DNA from: Solirubrobacter sp963736505
GTDB taxonomy: Bacteria; Actinomycetota; Thermoleophilia; Solirubrobacterales; Solirubrobacteraceae
DNA: 64,000 nucleotides
Direction of reading: 5' to 3'
Assembly: GCA_963736505.1 (NCBI GenBank)
Contig: CAVTOZ010000001.1
Span: 1-64,000 of the forward strand
Both the position numbers and the translations under genes were made by a program. The notes beneath the pieces are model-generated. The model saw only the letters and a list, made by a program, of their open reading frames with translations. It did no database searches and had not been told where the DNA came from. Below, in pieces: positions 40,538-48,977 of this stretch (within the stretch, counting starts at the first letter, position 1; each line of letters starts with the position of its first letter).

Positions 40538-41437
40538 GTGGCACCCGTGGTCATGCTCGCGGGCGGCACCGGAGGGGCGAAGCTGGCTCGCGGCATGCTC
40601 GACGAGCTCGGCTCCGACCTCGTGGTGATCGCCAACACCGGGGACGACATCGAGATCTATGGGGCGCATGTGAGCCCCGACCCGGATCTCGTGACGTTCT
40701 GGCTTGCCGACGCCATCGACGAGCGCGGCTGGGGACTGGCCGGCGACACGTTCGCGGCGATGGACCAGCTGCGCGCGCTCGGCGATGCGATCTGGTTCAA
40801 CCTCGGCGATCGCGACCTGGCGATCGGCCTGCACCGCGCGCGCCGGCTCGCGGACGGCGCGCGGCTCAACGAGGCGCTGGACGATCTGCGGCGCGCGTTC
40901 GGCGTGCCGGCCCGCGTGCTGGCGCCGTCGGACGACGAGCTGCGCACGTGGGTGCGCGCGGGCGGCGAGTGGCGTCCGTTCCAGGACTTCATGATCCGCC
41001 GGCGCGGGCGCGGCCCGATCGAGGACGTCGAGTTCCGCGGCGCCGCGACGGCGCGGCCGGCGCCCGAGGCGCTCGCCGTCCTGCGCGAGGCCCGCGCGAT
41101 CGTGATCGGCCCCTCGAACCCGGTGCTCTCGATCGACCCGATCCTGGCCGTGCTCGGCGACGAGCTGCGCGAGTGCGAGGCGCCGGTGGTCGCCGTGTCA
41201 CCGCTCGTGCGCGGCGCCGTGGTCAAGGGACCGACGGCGGCGTGCCTCGCCTGGGCGGGCCGCTCGCTGGACACCGACGGGATCGCGGCGCACTACCACG
41301 GGTTGATCGACGGGATCGTGGCCGACCGGCGCGCGTCGGACGTGCCGACGCTGGAGACCGACGTCGAGCTGGGCGATCCGGCCGCCCGGCGCCGCGTCGC
41401 GCGCGAGACCTTGGAGTTCGCGGCCGCGCTTGAGTAG
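40538..41437 (+). CDS. cofD: 2-phospho-L-lactate (or phosphoenolpyruvate) transferase, F420 synthesis
   Basis: The 299-aa protein (FbiA in mycobacteria) joins the phospholactyl or phosphoenolpyruvyl group from its guanylyl derivative to FO. The family start MLAGGTGGAKLARGM is present. IANTGDDIEIYGAHVSPDPD binds the FO deazaflavin and Mg; IGPSNPVLSIDPILAV and GPTAACLAWAGRSLD are further CofD/FbiA blocks. Its 3' end overlaps cofC by 8 bases. It begins a three-gene F420 operon with a short leader. Confidence 0.96.
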   Translation: MAPVVMLAGGTGGAKLARGMLDELGSDLVVIANTGDDIEIYGAHVSPDPDLVTFWLADAIDERGWGLAGDTFAAMDQLRALGDAIWFNLGDRDLAIGLHRARRLADGARLNEALDDLRRAFGVPARVLAPSDDELRTWVRAGGEWRPFQDFMIRRRGRGPIEDVEFRGAATARPAPEALAVLREARAIVIGPSNPVLSIDPILAVLGDELRECEAPVVAVSPLVRGAVVKGPTAACLAWAGRSLDTDGIAAHYHGLIDGIVADRRASDVPTLETDVELGDPAARRRVARETLEFAAALE

Positions 41438-42086
41438 CGTGCAGAGGGTCTTGCGCACCGCCGCCGTCCTGCCCGTCAAGTCGTTCGCGATCGCCAAGCA
41501 GCGGCTGGGCACCGCGTTCCCGCACCGCCCGACGCTGGCCGAGGCGATGGTCGGCGACGTGCTCGCCGCGCTCGCGCAGGTCGGCCTGGACGACCTGATC
41601 GTGGTCACCGCCGAGCCGGCCGCCGCGCGCGCGGCGGCCGCGGCCGGCGCGCACGTCGTCCACGACCCGGTCGAGGCGGGGCAGTCCGCGGCGGCCGCCC
41701 GCGGGATCGCGGCCGCGGTCGAGCGCGGCGCCGGGCGCGCGCTGCTCGTTCCGGGCGACTGCCCGGCGCTCGACCCCGGCGAGGTCGCCGAGCTGCTGGA
41801 GCGCACGGCGCCCGTCGTGATCGTGCCCGACCGCCACGGCTCCGGCACCAACGCGCTGCTGCTGACGCCGCCGCACGCGATCGCGCCGGCGTTCGGGACC
41901 GGGTCGTTCGCGCGCCACGCGGCGCTCGCCCGCGGGACCGCGCAGGTCTGCGAGGTCCCGTCGCTCGGGCTCGACGTCGACACGCCCGACGACCTTGCCG
42001 CGCTGCGCGCCGCGCTCGCCGCGCACCCGGGCGGCGCCGAGCGCACGAGAGCGCTGCTCGACGCCTACGCGACCGCCGCCGCGTGA
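41430..42086 (+). CDS. cofC: Phospholactate/PEP guanylyltransferase, F420 synthesis
   Basis: The TTG start at 41430 overlaps cofD, giving 218 aa. CofC/FbiD activates 2-phospholactate or phosphoenolpyruvate with GTP for CofD. The nucleotidyltransferase Rossmann-like fold begins AAVLPVKSFAIAKQRL; LLVPGDCPALDPGEV (nucleotide/metal site) and VIVPDRHGSGTNALLL are characteristic. The C-terminus VDTPDDLAAL is shared with related nucleotidyltransferases. Other starts (GTG 41439, 41448) are possible. Confidence 0.94.
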   Translation: MSSVQRVLRTAAVLPVKSFAIAKQRLGTAFPHRPTLAEAMVGDVLAALAQVGLDDLIVVTAEPAAARAAAAAGAHVVHDPVEAGQSAAAARGIAAAVERGAGRALLVPGDCPALDPGEVAELLERTAPVVIVPDRHGSGTNALLLTPPHAIAPAFGTGSFARHAALARGTAQVCEVPSLGLDVDTPDDLAALRAALAAHPGGAERTRALLDAYATAAA

Positions 42087-42814
42087 TCTCGCTCGACGCG
42101 CTGCCGGGCATCCCGGAGATCCGGCCGGGCGACGACCTCGCGGCCATCCTGAACGCCGCCGCGGGCGGCTTCGAGCCGACCGACGTGCTCGTCATCGCCC
42201 ACAAGGTCGTGTCCAAGGCCGAAGGCCGGATCGTGGCGCTCGCCGGCGTCGAGCCCGGCCCGCGCGCCCGCGCGCTCGCCGCCGACCTGGACAAGGACCC
42301 GCGCCACGTCGAGGTCGTGCTCTCGGAGGCGGCCCAGGTCGTGCGCGCCGAGCGCGGCCGGCTGATCTGCCGCACGCGCCACGGGTTCGTGTGCGCCAAC
42401 GCCGGCGTCGACGCGTCCAACGCGACCGACCCGGACACGCTCGTCCTGCTCCCGCTCGACCCCGACGGCTCGGCCCGCGCGCTGCGCGCCGCGCTCCCGG
42501 GTCGCCCCGCCGTCGTGATCACCGACTCGTTCGGGCGCGCGTGGCGCAGCGGGCAGTGCGAGGTCGCGATCGGCTGCGCCGGGCTGGTGCCGCTGGAGGA
42601 CTGGCGCGGGCTGCCCGACGCGGCGGGGCGCGAGATGCGCGCGACCGTGATCGCGATCGCCGACGAGGCCGCCGCGGCATCGGACCTCGTGCGCGCCAAG
42701 GACTCGCGCGAGCCCGCCGTCCGCGTCCGCGGGCTCGCCCGGCACGTCACGGCGGAGGACGGGCCGGGCGTCGCCGCGCTCGTGCGCGCGCTCGAGGACG
42801 ACCTGTTCAGATGA
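42083..42814 (+). CDS. cofE: Coenzyme F420-0:L-glutamate ligase
   Basis: The GTG at 42083 overlaps the cofC stop (GTGA), giving 243 aa. CofE adds glutamates to F420-0. Family blocks are LPGIPEIRPGDDL, DVLVIAHKVVSKAEGRIV, HGFVCANAGVDASN, VITDSFGRAWRSGQCEVAIG and ADEAAAASDLV. The length is that of stand-alone CofE: the nitroreductase-like half that forms the C-terminus of mycobacterial FbiB is missing. Its 3' end overlaps the convergent transpeptidase gene by 8 bases. Confidence 0.96.
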   Translation: MISLDALPGIPEIRPGDDLAAILNAAAGGFEPTDVLVIAHKVVSKAEGRIVALAGVEPGPRARALAADLDKDPRHVEVVLSEAAQVVRAERGRLICRTRHGFVCANAGVDASNATDPDTLVLLPLDPDGSARALRAALPGRPAVVITDSFGRAWRSGQCEVAIGCAGLVPLEDWRGLPDAAGREMRATVIAIADEAAAASDLVRAKDSREPAVRVRGLARHVTAEDGPGVAALVRALEDDLFR

Positions 42815-43868
42815 CGCGGACGGGCGTCCCGATCGGCGCGAAGTCGTAGACGATCTTCGCCTCGGGCATCGGCAGCCGCGCGCAGCCGTGCGAGGCGGGC
42901 CGCGCCGGTACGTCGGCGTAGCCGTGCAGCGCCCAGCCGGCGTTCCAGTAGGTCGCGTACGGCAGCCAGGTCTTGTACGGCACCGACCAGGAGCGGATCT
43001 CCTTGCGGTAGACCTTCCACGTGCCGGGCGGCGTGCCGAGGTCGGGGTCGTCGCCGCCGATGCCGGTCGAGGTGTGGATCGCGCGCACGACCTTGGGGCC
43101 GTCGATCAAGAGCACGACGCCGCGCTGGCGGTAGATCTCGATGTGGTGGCCGGGGCCGCGCGAGAGCGGCAGCGGCGTCATCGCCGTCGAGAGGCGCTTG
43201 GCCGTCTGCGGCCCGACGACGCCGTCGCGCGTCAGCCCCTCCCACGCCTGGAACGCGATCACGGCCTGCTGCGTGCGATAGTCGAACGCGCCCGTGATCG
43301 CCTCGGGCGGGAGGTAGGCGAGCGCGGCGAGCCGGGTCTGTACCGCGCGCGGATCGGCCGGCGCCGGCGTCTTCGGCGCGACCGGCTTGGGCGGCGTGTA
43401 CTGCGTGCGCTCGAAGTCCTCGCGCGAGAGCGTCACGGCGGCGTGCCCCGGCGCGCGGACGTTGACGCTGTCCAGGCCGGTCAGCGCGGAGATCGTGTAG
43501 ACGACCTGCGACAGCCGGGCGCCGTAGACCTCGCGGTACTGCTGCTCGGTCTTCGGCAGCGTCTTCGTCGACGCGAAGCGGGCGTCGAACTCGACGTAGG
43601 CGAGCCGCTTGGCGGCGTCGATGCGGGTCGAGACGAGCTGCGAGCCGGACGGGATCGCGCTGCCGTAGCCGGCACGCGTCTCCGCGTCGGTCGGGCCGGC
43701 GAGCAGGCTGCGCAGCGTGTCGCCGACCACTCCCGCGCCGGGCGCGACGTCGCGGTCGACGGGCGCCAGCTGCTCGCCCTTGGTGAAGTAGACCTTGACC
43801 GGCGCGGCCTCGGCGGCCGGCGCCACGAGCAAGAGCGCCGCGACCGCGGCGAGCAGGAGCCTGATCAT
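42807..43868 (-). CDS. Secreted L,D-transpeptidase with GerMN-like and peptidoglycan-binding domains
   Basis: The 353-aa protein has a signal peptide (IRLLLAAVAALLLVAPAAEA). A GerMN-like sporulation/spore-germination domain follows (about 25-150: VKVYFTKGEQLAPVDRDV, SGSQLVSTRIDAAKRLAYVE), then a PG_binding_1 repeat (GAFDYRTQQAVIAFQAWEGL). The YkuD catalytic domain ends with the signature HGYADVPARPASHGCARLP; Cys329 is the nucleophile that forms 3-3 crosslinks in peptidoglycan. All catalytic residues (His, Ser-His-Gly-Cys) are present. GerMN joined to YkuD is common in actinobacteria, though not in model enzymes. It is likely anchored outside the cell. Confidence 0.93.
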   Translation of the reverse strand: MIRLLLAAVAALLLVAPAAEAAPVKVYFTKGEQLAPVDRDVAPGAGVVGDTLRSLLAGPTDAETRAGYGSAIPSGSQLVSTRIDAAKRLAYVEFDARFASTKTLPKTEQQYREVYGARLSQVVYTISALTGLDSVNVRAPGHAAVTLSREDFERTQYTPPKPVAPKTPAPADPRAVQTRLAALAYLPPEAITGAFDYRTQQAVIAFQAWEGLTRDGVVGPQTAKRLSTAMTPLPLSRGPGHHIEIYRQRGVVLLIDGPKVVRAIHTSTGIGGDDPDLGTPPGTWKVYRKEIRSWSVPYKTWLPYATYWNAGWALHGYADVPARPASHGCARLPMPEAKIVYDFAPIGTPVRVI

Positions 43869-43896
43869 GTGGCGCGCGAGCGTAGCCGGTCGCGCG

Positions 43897-44265
43897 TCAG
43901 GCGAGCCGGTCGACCGCCCAGCGGGCGCTCGGCGTCAGCGGCGGCAGGTCCTGGTGGTCCGTCGTCCAGCGCCAGGCGTCGTGCTCCGGGCTGAGCGTGG
44001 GCGCGCAGTCGCCGGCGTCGCAGGCGGCGCGGTAGAACGCCGTGTCGTCCGCGTAGCTCCCCCACGCCGACAGCGCCGGCGGAGCGAGCCCGACCTCCTC
44101 GCGCAGCTCGCGCGCGGCGGCCTGCGGCGGCGTCTCGCCCGGGTCGATCCCGCCGCCGGGGAACTCCCACAGCCCCGGGTACCGCCGGTCGGGCGCCGCG
44201 CGCTGGAGCAGCAGCAGCCGCCCGTCGCGATCCGACAGCACGACCCGTACGAACGCCGCAGGCAC
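43897..44265 (-). CDS. NUDIX hydrolase
   Basis: The GTG at 44265 gives 122 aa. The NUDIX box GxxxxxExxxxREUxEEVG is present (GIDPGETPPQAAARELREEV), with EFPGGG before it. This small size fits MutT-like enzymes that clean oxidised or unusual nucleotides; the substrate is unknown. It is divergent from the metalloprotease gene with 57 bp between starts. Confidence 0.9.
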   Translation of the reverse strand: MPAAFVRVVLSDRDGRLLLLQRAAPDRRYPGLWEFPGGGIDPGETPPQAAARELREEVGLAPPALSAWGSYADDTAFYRAACDAGDCAPTLSPEHDAWRWTTDHQDLPPLTPSARWAVDRLA

Positions 44266-44322
44266 GGCCGCACGATACCGCCGGGTTGACGGCCGCGGAC
44301 GGGGCGCGTAGCGTCGGCGGCC

Positions 44323-45198
44323 GTGGACCGGGAGCGCCTCGACGAGCTCACGCCTGAGCGGCGCGCGCGCCTGCTGCGCGAGGAGCGCGAGGCGCCAGGC
44401 CCGCGCTCGCGCGAGCTCGAGCTCGCCGCCGCGCTCGGCAACCGCGCGTTCGGCGAGCTGATCCAGCGCTCGATCCTGGCCCGCGACGACGACAACGTCA
44501 GCACGGCGACCACGACGCCGGACACCGCGCCGCGCTTCGTCCACACGAGCTTCGGCGACTTCAACGTCTATCCCGACGACGCGCCGCTGAACTTCGGCGC
44601 CGCGCAGTACCGCACGAACGCGCCCGGGCAGAGCGGGCCGATCGCGCCGATGCCGGTGAGCGAGACCGTGTTCGCCCAGATCCAGGTCGCGATCCAGTCG
44701 ATCGAGGGCGGCGCCGCCGGGCTCGTCGTGACCGGCACGCCGGTGTTCAAGGCCGGCGTGCTCGCCGATCTCGCGTGGCTGATGACGCAGCCGATCGGGA
44801 TGGAGATGATCAACGCGATGGTCGCCACCGGCAAGACGCTGACGATCTCCGAGACCAGCAGCGGCAACACGACCGGCTACGACCCAGACGCCGACTCGTG
44901 GCCGAAGGCCGACGGCACGGCGGGCAACGGCGCCAACACCCGCATCGCCTACAACCCGGGCGTGTGGAACCCGTACGGCGGCACCGACGCGTGGATGTCG
45001 CGGCCGCCGGCGATCGGTCTCGCGCACGAGATGGTGCACGCGTGGACGGGCATGACCGGCACGCGCGCGGCGGGCCTGACCGGCGGCGTGAAGAACCGCG
45101 AGCTGCAGGCCACCGGCCTCGGCGCGTACGCGACCGCGATCTACACCGAGAACCGCTTCCGCGCGGCCTTCGGGCTGCCGGAGCGCCCGCGATACTGA
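44323..45198 (+). CDS. M91-type zinc metalloprotease with contractile-injection-cargo-like N-terminus
   Basis: The 291-aa protein has the zinc motif HEMVH at 235-239 (IGLAHEMVHAWTG); Glu260 in KNRELQATG is a candidate third ligand. This resembles the NleD-like M91 family of injected effector proteases. No signal peptide is present. Residues 38-50, LGNRAFGELIQRS, resemble the GNRAVxxLLQR motif at the N-terminus of proteins loaded into extracellular contractile injection systems (eCIS) in actinobacteria; DUF4157-family cargo carries the same motif. Residues 55-70 are a flexible Asp/Thr-rich linker. A 183-aa gene follows after 5 bases and may be a partner. No sheath, tube or baseplate genes are in the window, so the delivery idea is inference. 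Confidence 0.75.
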   Translation: MDRERLDELTPERRARLLREEREAPGPRSRELELAAALGNRAFGELIQRSILARDDDNVSTATTTPDTAPRFVHTSFGDFNVYPDDAPLNFGAAQYRTNAPGQSGPIAPMPVSETVFAQIQVAIQSIEGGAAGLVVTGTPVFKAGVLADLAWLMTQPIGMEMINAMVATGKTLTISETSSGNTTGYDPDADSWPKADGTAGNGANTRIAYNPGVWNPYGGTDAWMSRPPAIGLAHEMVHAWTGMTGTRAAGLTGGVKNRELQATGLGAYATAIYTENRFRAAFGLPERPRY

Positions 45199-45203
45199 CG
45201 CCC

Positions 45204-45755
45204 ATGGACGACGGCATCGACGCGGAGCTCCGCGGCGCCGAGGTGCGCGACGGGACGCTGTATCTCGACTACGCGGTCGACAACCGGTCGCCGTACCGCG
45301 CGCTGCTGGCGAACCGCCTCTTCCGGCGCGTGCCGGAGGGCTTCCGGGTGGACCGCAACGTGGCCTACACCGAGCTCGCGCCCGGTCCGGTGCTGCTGGT
45401 GAGCAAGCGCTTCGTCGACGTCCCCGACGACATCGACGTCGAGACGCCCGAGCTGCCGTTCCTCACCTCCGTCCCCGCCGGCGGGCACTTCGAGGAGACC
45501 GTCGAGCTTCAGCTCCCGATCGGACCGCGGCATCCGTACGCGCCGCAGCCCGAAGGGCCGCGGCACGAGGTCGGCGCCGTCGCGTTCGCGCTCGGCTACC
45601 TGCTCGAGGACGAGCCGACCGGCGCCGGCCCGTTCGCGCTCGCCGGCGGCGGCGTCGAGCTGCGCGCCGAGGAGGCCGTGCTGCGGACGCGCCAGCGGGT
45701 GCTCACGCTCGGCCCCGCGAGCGTGAGCGTCGAGACGACGATCAGCGCGCCTTGA
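45204..45755 (+). CDS. Hypothetical protein downstream of the M91 protease
   Basis: The ATG at 45204 gives 183 aa. It is mostly beta-strand-like (GTLYLDYAVDNRSPYRALLA, VLLVSKRFVDVPDDIDVETP, GHFEETVELQLPIGPRHPYA, VEVETTI-like end) and resembles an Ig-like fold. There is no signal peptide or Cys. Five bases separate it from the protease stop, so the two are co-transcribed. It could be a chaperone, immunity protein or loading factor for the protease, but nothing in the sequence proves this. Its end overlaps the convergent PD40 gene by 14 bases. Confidence 0.7.
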   Translation: MDDGIDAELRGAEVRDGTLYLDYAVDNRSPYRALLANRLFRRVPEGFRVDRNVAYTELAPGPVLLVSKRFVDVPDDIDVETPELPFLTSVPAGGHFEETVELQLPIGPRHPYAPQPEGPRHEVGAVAFALGYLLEDEPTGAGPFALAGGGVELRAEEAVLRTRQRVLTLGPASVSVETTISAP

Positions 45756-47015
45756 CGATGTGCGGCGTGCCGAAGTCGAGCACGTCGCCCTTCGGCGACA
45801 CCGCCCGCACCGTCACCTGATACGTCCCGCGCGGCAGGCGCCGGCCGTTCACGCGCCCGTCCCAGCGCACGTGCCCGCGGCCTTTGGAGAACTTGCCGAG
45901 CGGCACGCGGCCCACCAGCCGCAGCTTCGGCGCCGTCTTCCCGAGCAGCTTCTGGTGCCCGACGACGCGCTGGACGAGGATGCCGATCCCGCTCGGCAGC
46001 TGGAGGTCGAACCCGATCGTCCCGCCGGGGAGCGGCGGGACGGTCGTGACCGGGGCGAGGATCGTCTTCTCGTACAGGCTGAGGTTGCCGACGTCGCGCG
46101 CGCTGACCGCGCCCAGGTCCGTGCCGAGCGGGTTGATCAGCGTCTGCGTCTCGCTGTCCCACACCAGCAGCCGGTCGGTCGACTTGAGGTGACGGATGAA
46201 GCCGAGGTAGCGCCCGTCCGGCGTGAACGCGGGGCGGCTCTCGTCGAGCGCGCTGTCGACGAGCGCCGGGAGCGGCGTGGGCGTGCTCGGGAAGCCGCTG
46301 AACGGCTCGAACGCGATGTCGCCGGGCCCGAGGCCGTTGCCGAGCAGCGTCCGCTCGTCGAACGCGAGGATGCCCGCGCCGATCGCCGGGTGCGCGAAGG
46401 CGGCGTTGTTGCGCGAGAGCGGGAACGGCGCGCTCGCGCCGAGGTGGCCGAGGATGATCTCCGGCTGGATCCCGCTGCGCGCCTCCTGGTAGGCGACCAG
46501 CAAGCCGGCGGTCACGGCGTCGCCGGTCGTCCCGTTCGGCTGGGCGAACGCGTACGCCGGCGCGAACGCCGAGCGCGACAGCGACGGGAGGCTGGTCAGC
46601 GTGACCGCGGCGAACGCGCCGCCGGGTGTCGGCTGGAACGGCTCGCCGGTCACGACCGTCGCCCCGTCGGGCGAGATCGCCGGCTTGCTCTGTGGGTTCG
46701 AGGCCTGCTGGAAGCCGGGGAACAGGTCGGTCGTGACGCCCGACGGCAGCTGCGTCTCCAGTACGCGGGTCGTCCCCTGGTCGCGGCGCTCGAAGACGAG
46801 CTTGGTGCCGTCGGAGCTGATGCTCGGGTGGTCCTCGTCGACCGCGGTGTCGACGCCCGCCGGAAGCGCCTGGCGGACGCCCGTGCTGGCGTCGAAGAGC
46901 CCGACGTCGGGTCGGCCCCGACGCGGCCTGCTGGCGCGTCGGTGACCGCGAAGATGTCCGCCTGCGCTGCCGGCGCCGCGAGCAGCAGCCCGGCAACGGC
47001 GAGGGCGAGGCGCAT
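45742..47015 (-). pseudogene. Secreted PD40-repeat protein with FlgD-like C-terminus, frameshifted
   Basis: The ATG at 47015 overlaps the upstream stop (TGATG). A signal peptide (RLALAVAGLLLAAPAAQADI) and FAVTDAPAGR read in one frame. From about 46925 homology continues in another frame as RPDVGLFDASTGVRQAL, then HPSISSDGTKLVFERRDQG, PDGATVVTGEPF, TPDGRYLGFIRH, and a C-terminal FlgD-like block (GHVRWDGRVNGRRLPRGTYQ). The full-length neighbour at 47015-48292 shows the intended reading. One indel near 46915-46930 explains everything; it may be a real mutation or a sequence error. If the frame were restored, it would be a secreted beta-propeller protein. Confidence 0.8.
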
Positions 47016-48292
47016 CACTTGACCCGGAACGTCCGCGGCGTCCCGAAGTCGAGGATCGCGCCCTTCGGCGACACCGCCCGCGGCGTCACCTGGTAGGTCC
47101 CGCGCTTGAGCTTGTGGCCGTTCACGCGCCCGTCCCAGCGCACGTGCCCGCGGCCCTTCTTGAACGTGCCGAGTGGCACCCGTCCGACGAGCTGCAGCTT
47201 CGGCGCCGTGCGCCCGAGCAGCTTCTGGTGCCCCACGATCCGCTGGACGAGGATGCCGATGCGCGACGGCTTGACCGTCTGCACGGTCACCAGCCCGACC
47301 GACGTCACGCTGGAGGACAGGATCACCGACTTGACATAGAGGCTGACGTTGCCGCTGTCGTGCAGATCGGTCACGCCGAGATCGGCGCCGTTGTCGTTGA
47401 TCAGGGTCTGCGTCTGGGAGTCCCAGACGAACACGCGGTCGTGGCCGTCGGCGGTGTGGCGGACGAAGCCGAGGTAGCGCCCGTCGGGCGTGAACGCCGG
47501 CCGGTTCTCATCGTCGACGGTGCTGATCGGGAGCTTGATCGGCGGCGCGCCCGGGATCCCGCCGGTGGGCGCGAAGTAGATGTCGCCGGGCCCGAGCGTG
47601 CCGTCGGGCTTGACCGCGCGCTCCTCGAAGGCGACGAGGCCGTTGCCGAACGCCGGATGCGCGAAGTGGATCGCCGCGTTGGCCAGCGGGAGCTCCGCGA
47701 ACGCGCGATGCCCGAGGATCAGCTCGCCGTGCGTGCCGGGCCGCGACTCCGCGTAGGCGACATCCGTACCGCCGAACGCGGGATCGCCCGTGCTCCCTCC
47801 GCCCGGCGTGAGCGAGTAGTGCGTCATGTACTGCGATCGCGTGAACGGCGCCTGCGAGACGTCGGTGAACGTGAGCGCCGCGAACTGCTGTCCGTCAGGC
47901 GTCGACTGGAACGGCTCCCCGGTCGCGACGGTCTTGCCGTCCGGCGAGATCGCCGGGTCGCGCTGGAGGTTCGCCGCCTGCTCGAAGCCGTTGAAGAGAT
48001 CGGTGAGGGTGCCGGAGGGCAGCGACGCGAGCAGGATCCGCTGGCCGGGGCCGTCGACGCGCGTGAAGACGAGCTTCGTGCCGTCCGCCGAGATGCTGGG
48101 GTGCGCCTCGACGCCGTTCGTGTTGATCGACGCCGGCAGCGCAAGCCGGGCGCCGGTGCTCGCGTTCACCAGCGCGACGTCGGAGTCGAAGACCGGGCCG
48201 CGGGCGTCCGCCACGGCGAAGATGTCCGCTCGGGCGGCGGGCGCCGCAAGGGCGAGCACGACGGTGGTCCCAGCTGCAACGGCCAGACGCAT
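47015..48292 (-). CDS. Secreted PD40-repeat (TolB-like) protein with FlgD-like C-terminus
   Basis: The ATG at 48292, six bases after GGAGG, gives 425 aa. After the signal peptide (AVAAGTTVVLALAAPAARA) come WD40-like PD40 blades: HPSISADGTKLVFTRVDG, RDPAISPDGKTVATGEPF, RPAFTPDGRYLGFVRH and VFVWDSQTQTLIND. The C-terminal 80 residues (LVGRVPLGTFKKGRGHVRWD, GHKLKRGTYQVTPRAVSPKG) form a FlgD/Ig-like domain. A tandem paralogue follows, with 39 identical bases in the domain region. Role unknown; likely a surface protein that reads or binds a polymer. Confidence 0.85.
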   Translation of the reverse strand: MRLAVAAGTTVVLALAAPAARADIFAVADARGPVFDSDVALVNASTGARLALPASINTNGVEAHPSISADGTKLVFTRVDGPGQRILLASLPSGTLTDLFNGFEQAANLQRDPAISPDGKTVATGEPFQSTPDGQQFAALTFTDVSQAPFTRSQYMTHYSLTPGGGSTGDPAFGGTDVAYAESRPGTHGELILGHRAFAELPLANAAIHFAHPAFGNGLVAFEERAVKPDGTLGPGDIYFAPTGGIPGAPPIKLPISTVDDENRPAFTPDGRYLGFVRHTADGHDRVFVWDSQTQTLINDNGADLGVTDLHDSGNVSLYVKSVILSSSVTSVGLVTVQTVKPSRIGILVQRIVGHQKLLGRTAPKLQLVGRVPLGTFKKGRGHVRWDGRVNGHKLKRGTYQVTPRAVSPKGAILDFGTPRTFRVK

Positions 48293-48371
48293 CCGATCCT
48301 CCGATCTCCGGTGCACAGTCTCTGCGCGCTGCCGTGCGCGCGTCAAGCCCTGTGACGCCGAGCGAGCTGCG

Positions 48372-48977
48372 TTATTCCGCCGGCGCCCAAGGACGCGAGT
48401 GGAACCCGCGCACCTGCTCGCGTATCGCCTCGTCGGCCTCGCGCAGGAGCGCCTCTCGCTCCTCGGGCGCGCACGGCCCCGCGGCGAGCGCGTCCGCGAA
48501 GCGCCGCTCGACTTCCGCGAGATCGGCCGCCGCGAGCGTCGGCAGCCCGTGCTCGCGCGCCTCGGCGACGATCTGCTCGCCCAGGATCCGCTCCAGCCGC
48601 GACCGCGCGCGATAGGTGCCGAGCAGCCACACCGCGCGCTCAGGCGGCGCTGCCCAGGCGGGCAACGTCGTGCCCTCGGCGACCACCAGCGGCGTGTCCG
48701 GCAGCGCCCGCAGGTCGTCGAGCACCATCTGCCCGCGCTCGCGGTGCAGCGACATCGCGAGCAGGTCCTCGTCGGAGACGTCCTCCCAGCGGTTCGCGGG
48801 GCGCAGCGCCTCCCACCGGTGCGCCGCCGGGTTGCCGGCGGCGAGCGCGCGGTCGCGGTGCACCCAGGTGCGCGTGTCGGCGCTGTAGAGCCGCAGGCCG
48901 TACCGCCGCGCGAGCGCTCGTGCGACGGTCGTCTTGCCCGCGCCGGGCGGGCCTCCGATCCAGAGGACGCTAGGCAG
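48372..48977 (-). CDS. P-loop NTPase/kinase-like protein, apparent CTG start
   Basis: The frame encodes LPSVLWIGGPPGAGKTTVAR at its very start, a Walker A (GGPPGAGKT), then LRLYSADTRTWVHRD. No ATG, GTG or TTG lies between the upstream stop (TGA) and the P-loop. The only common near-cognate codon is CTG at 48977-48975, overlapping the HxlR stop by eight bases. The GTG at 48863 would remove the P-loop, so CTG initiation or a different rare start is likely. The rest (QMVLDDLRALPDTPLVVAEG, a Walker B-like VVAEG) fits a zeta-toxin/AAA-type small-molecule kinase. About 201 aa. Substrate unknown. Confidence 0.7.
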   Translation of the reverse strand: MPSVLWIGGPPGAGKTTVARALARRYGLRLYSADTRTWVHRDRALAAGNPAAHRWEALRPANRWEDVSDEDLLAMSLHRERGQMVLDDLRALPDTPLVVAEGTTLPAWAAPPERAVWLLGTYRARSRLERILGEQIVAEAREHGLPTLAAADLAEVERRFADALAAGPCAPEEREALLREADEAIREQVRGFHSRPWAPAE

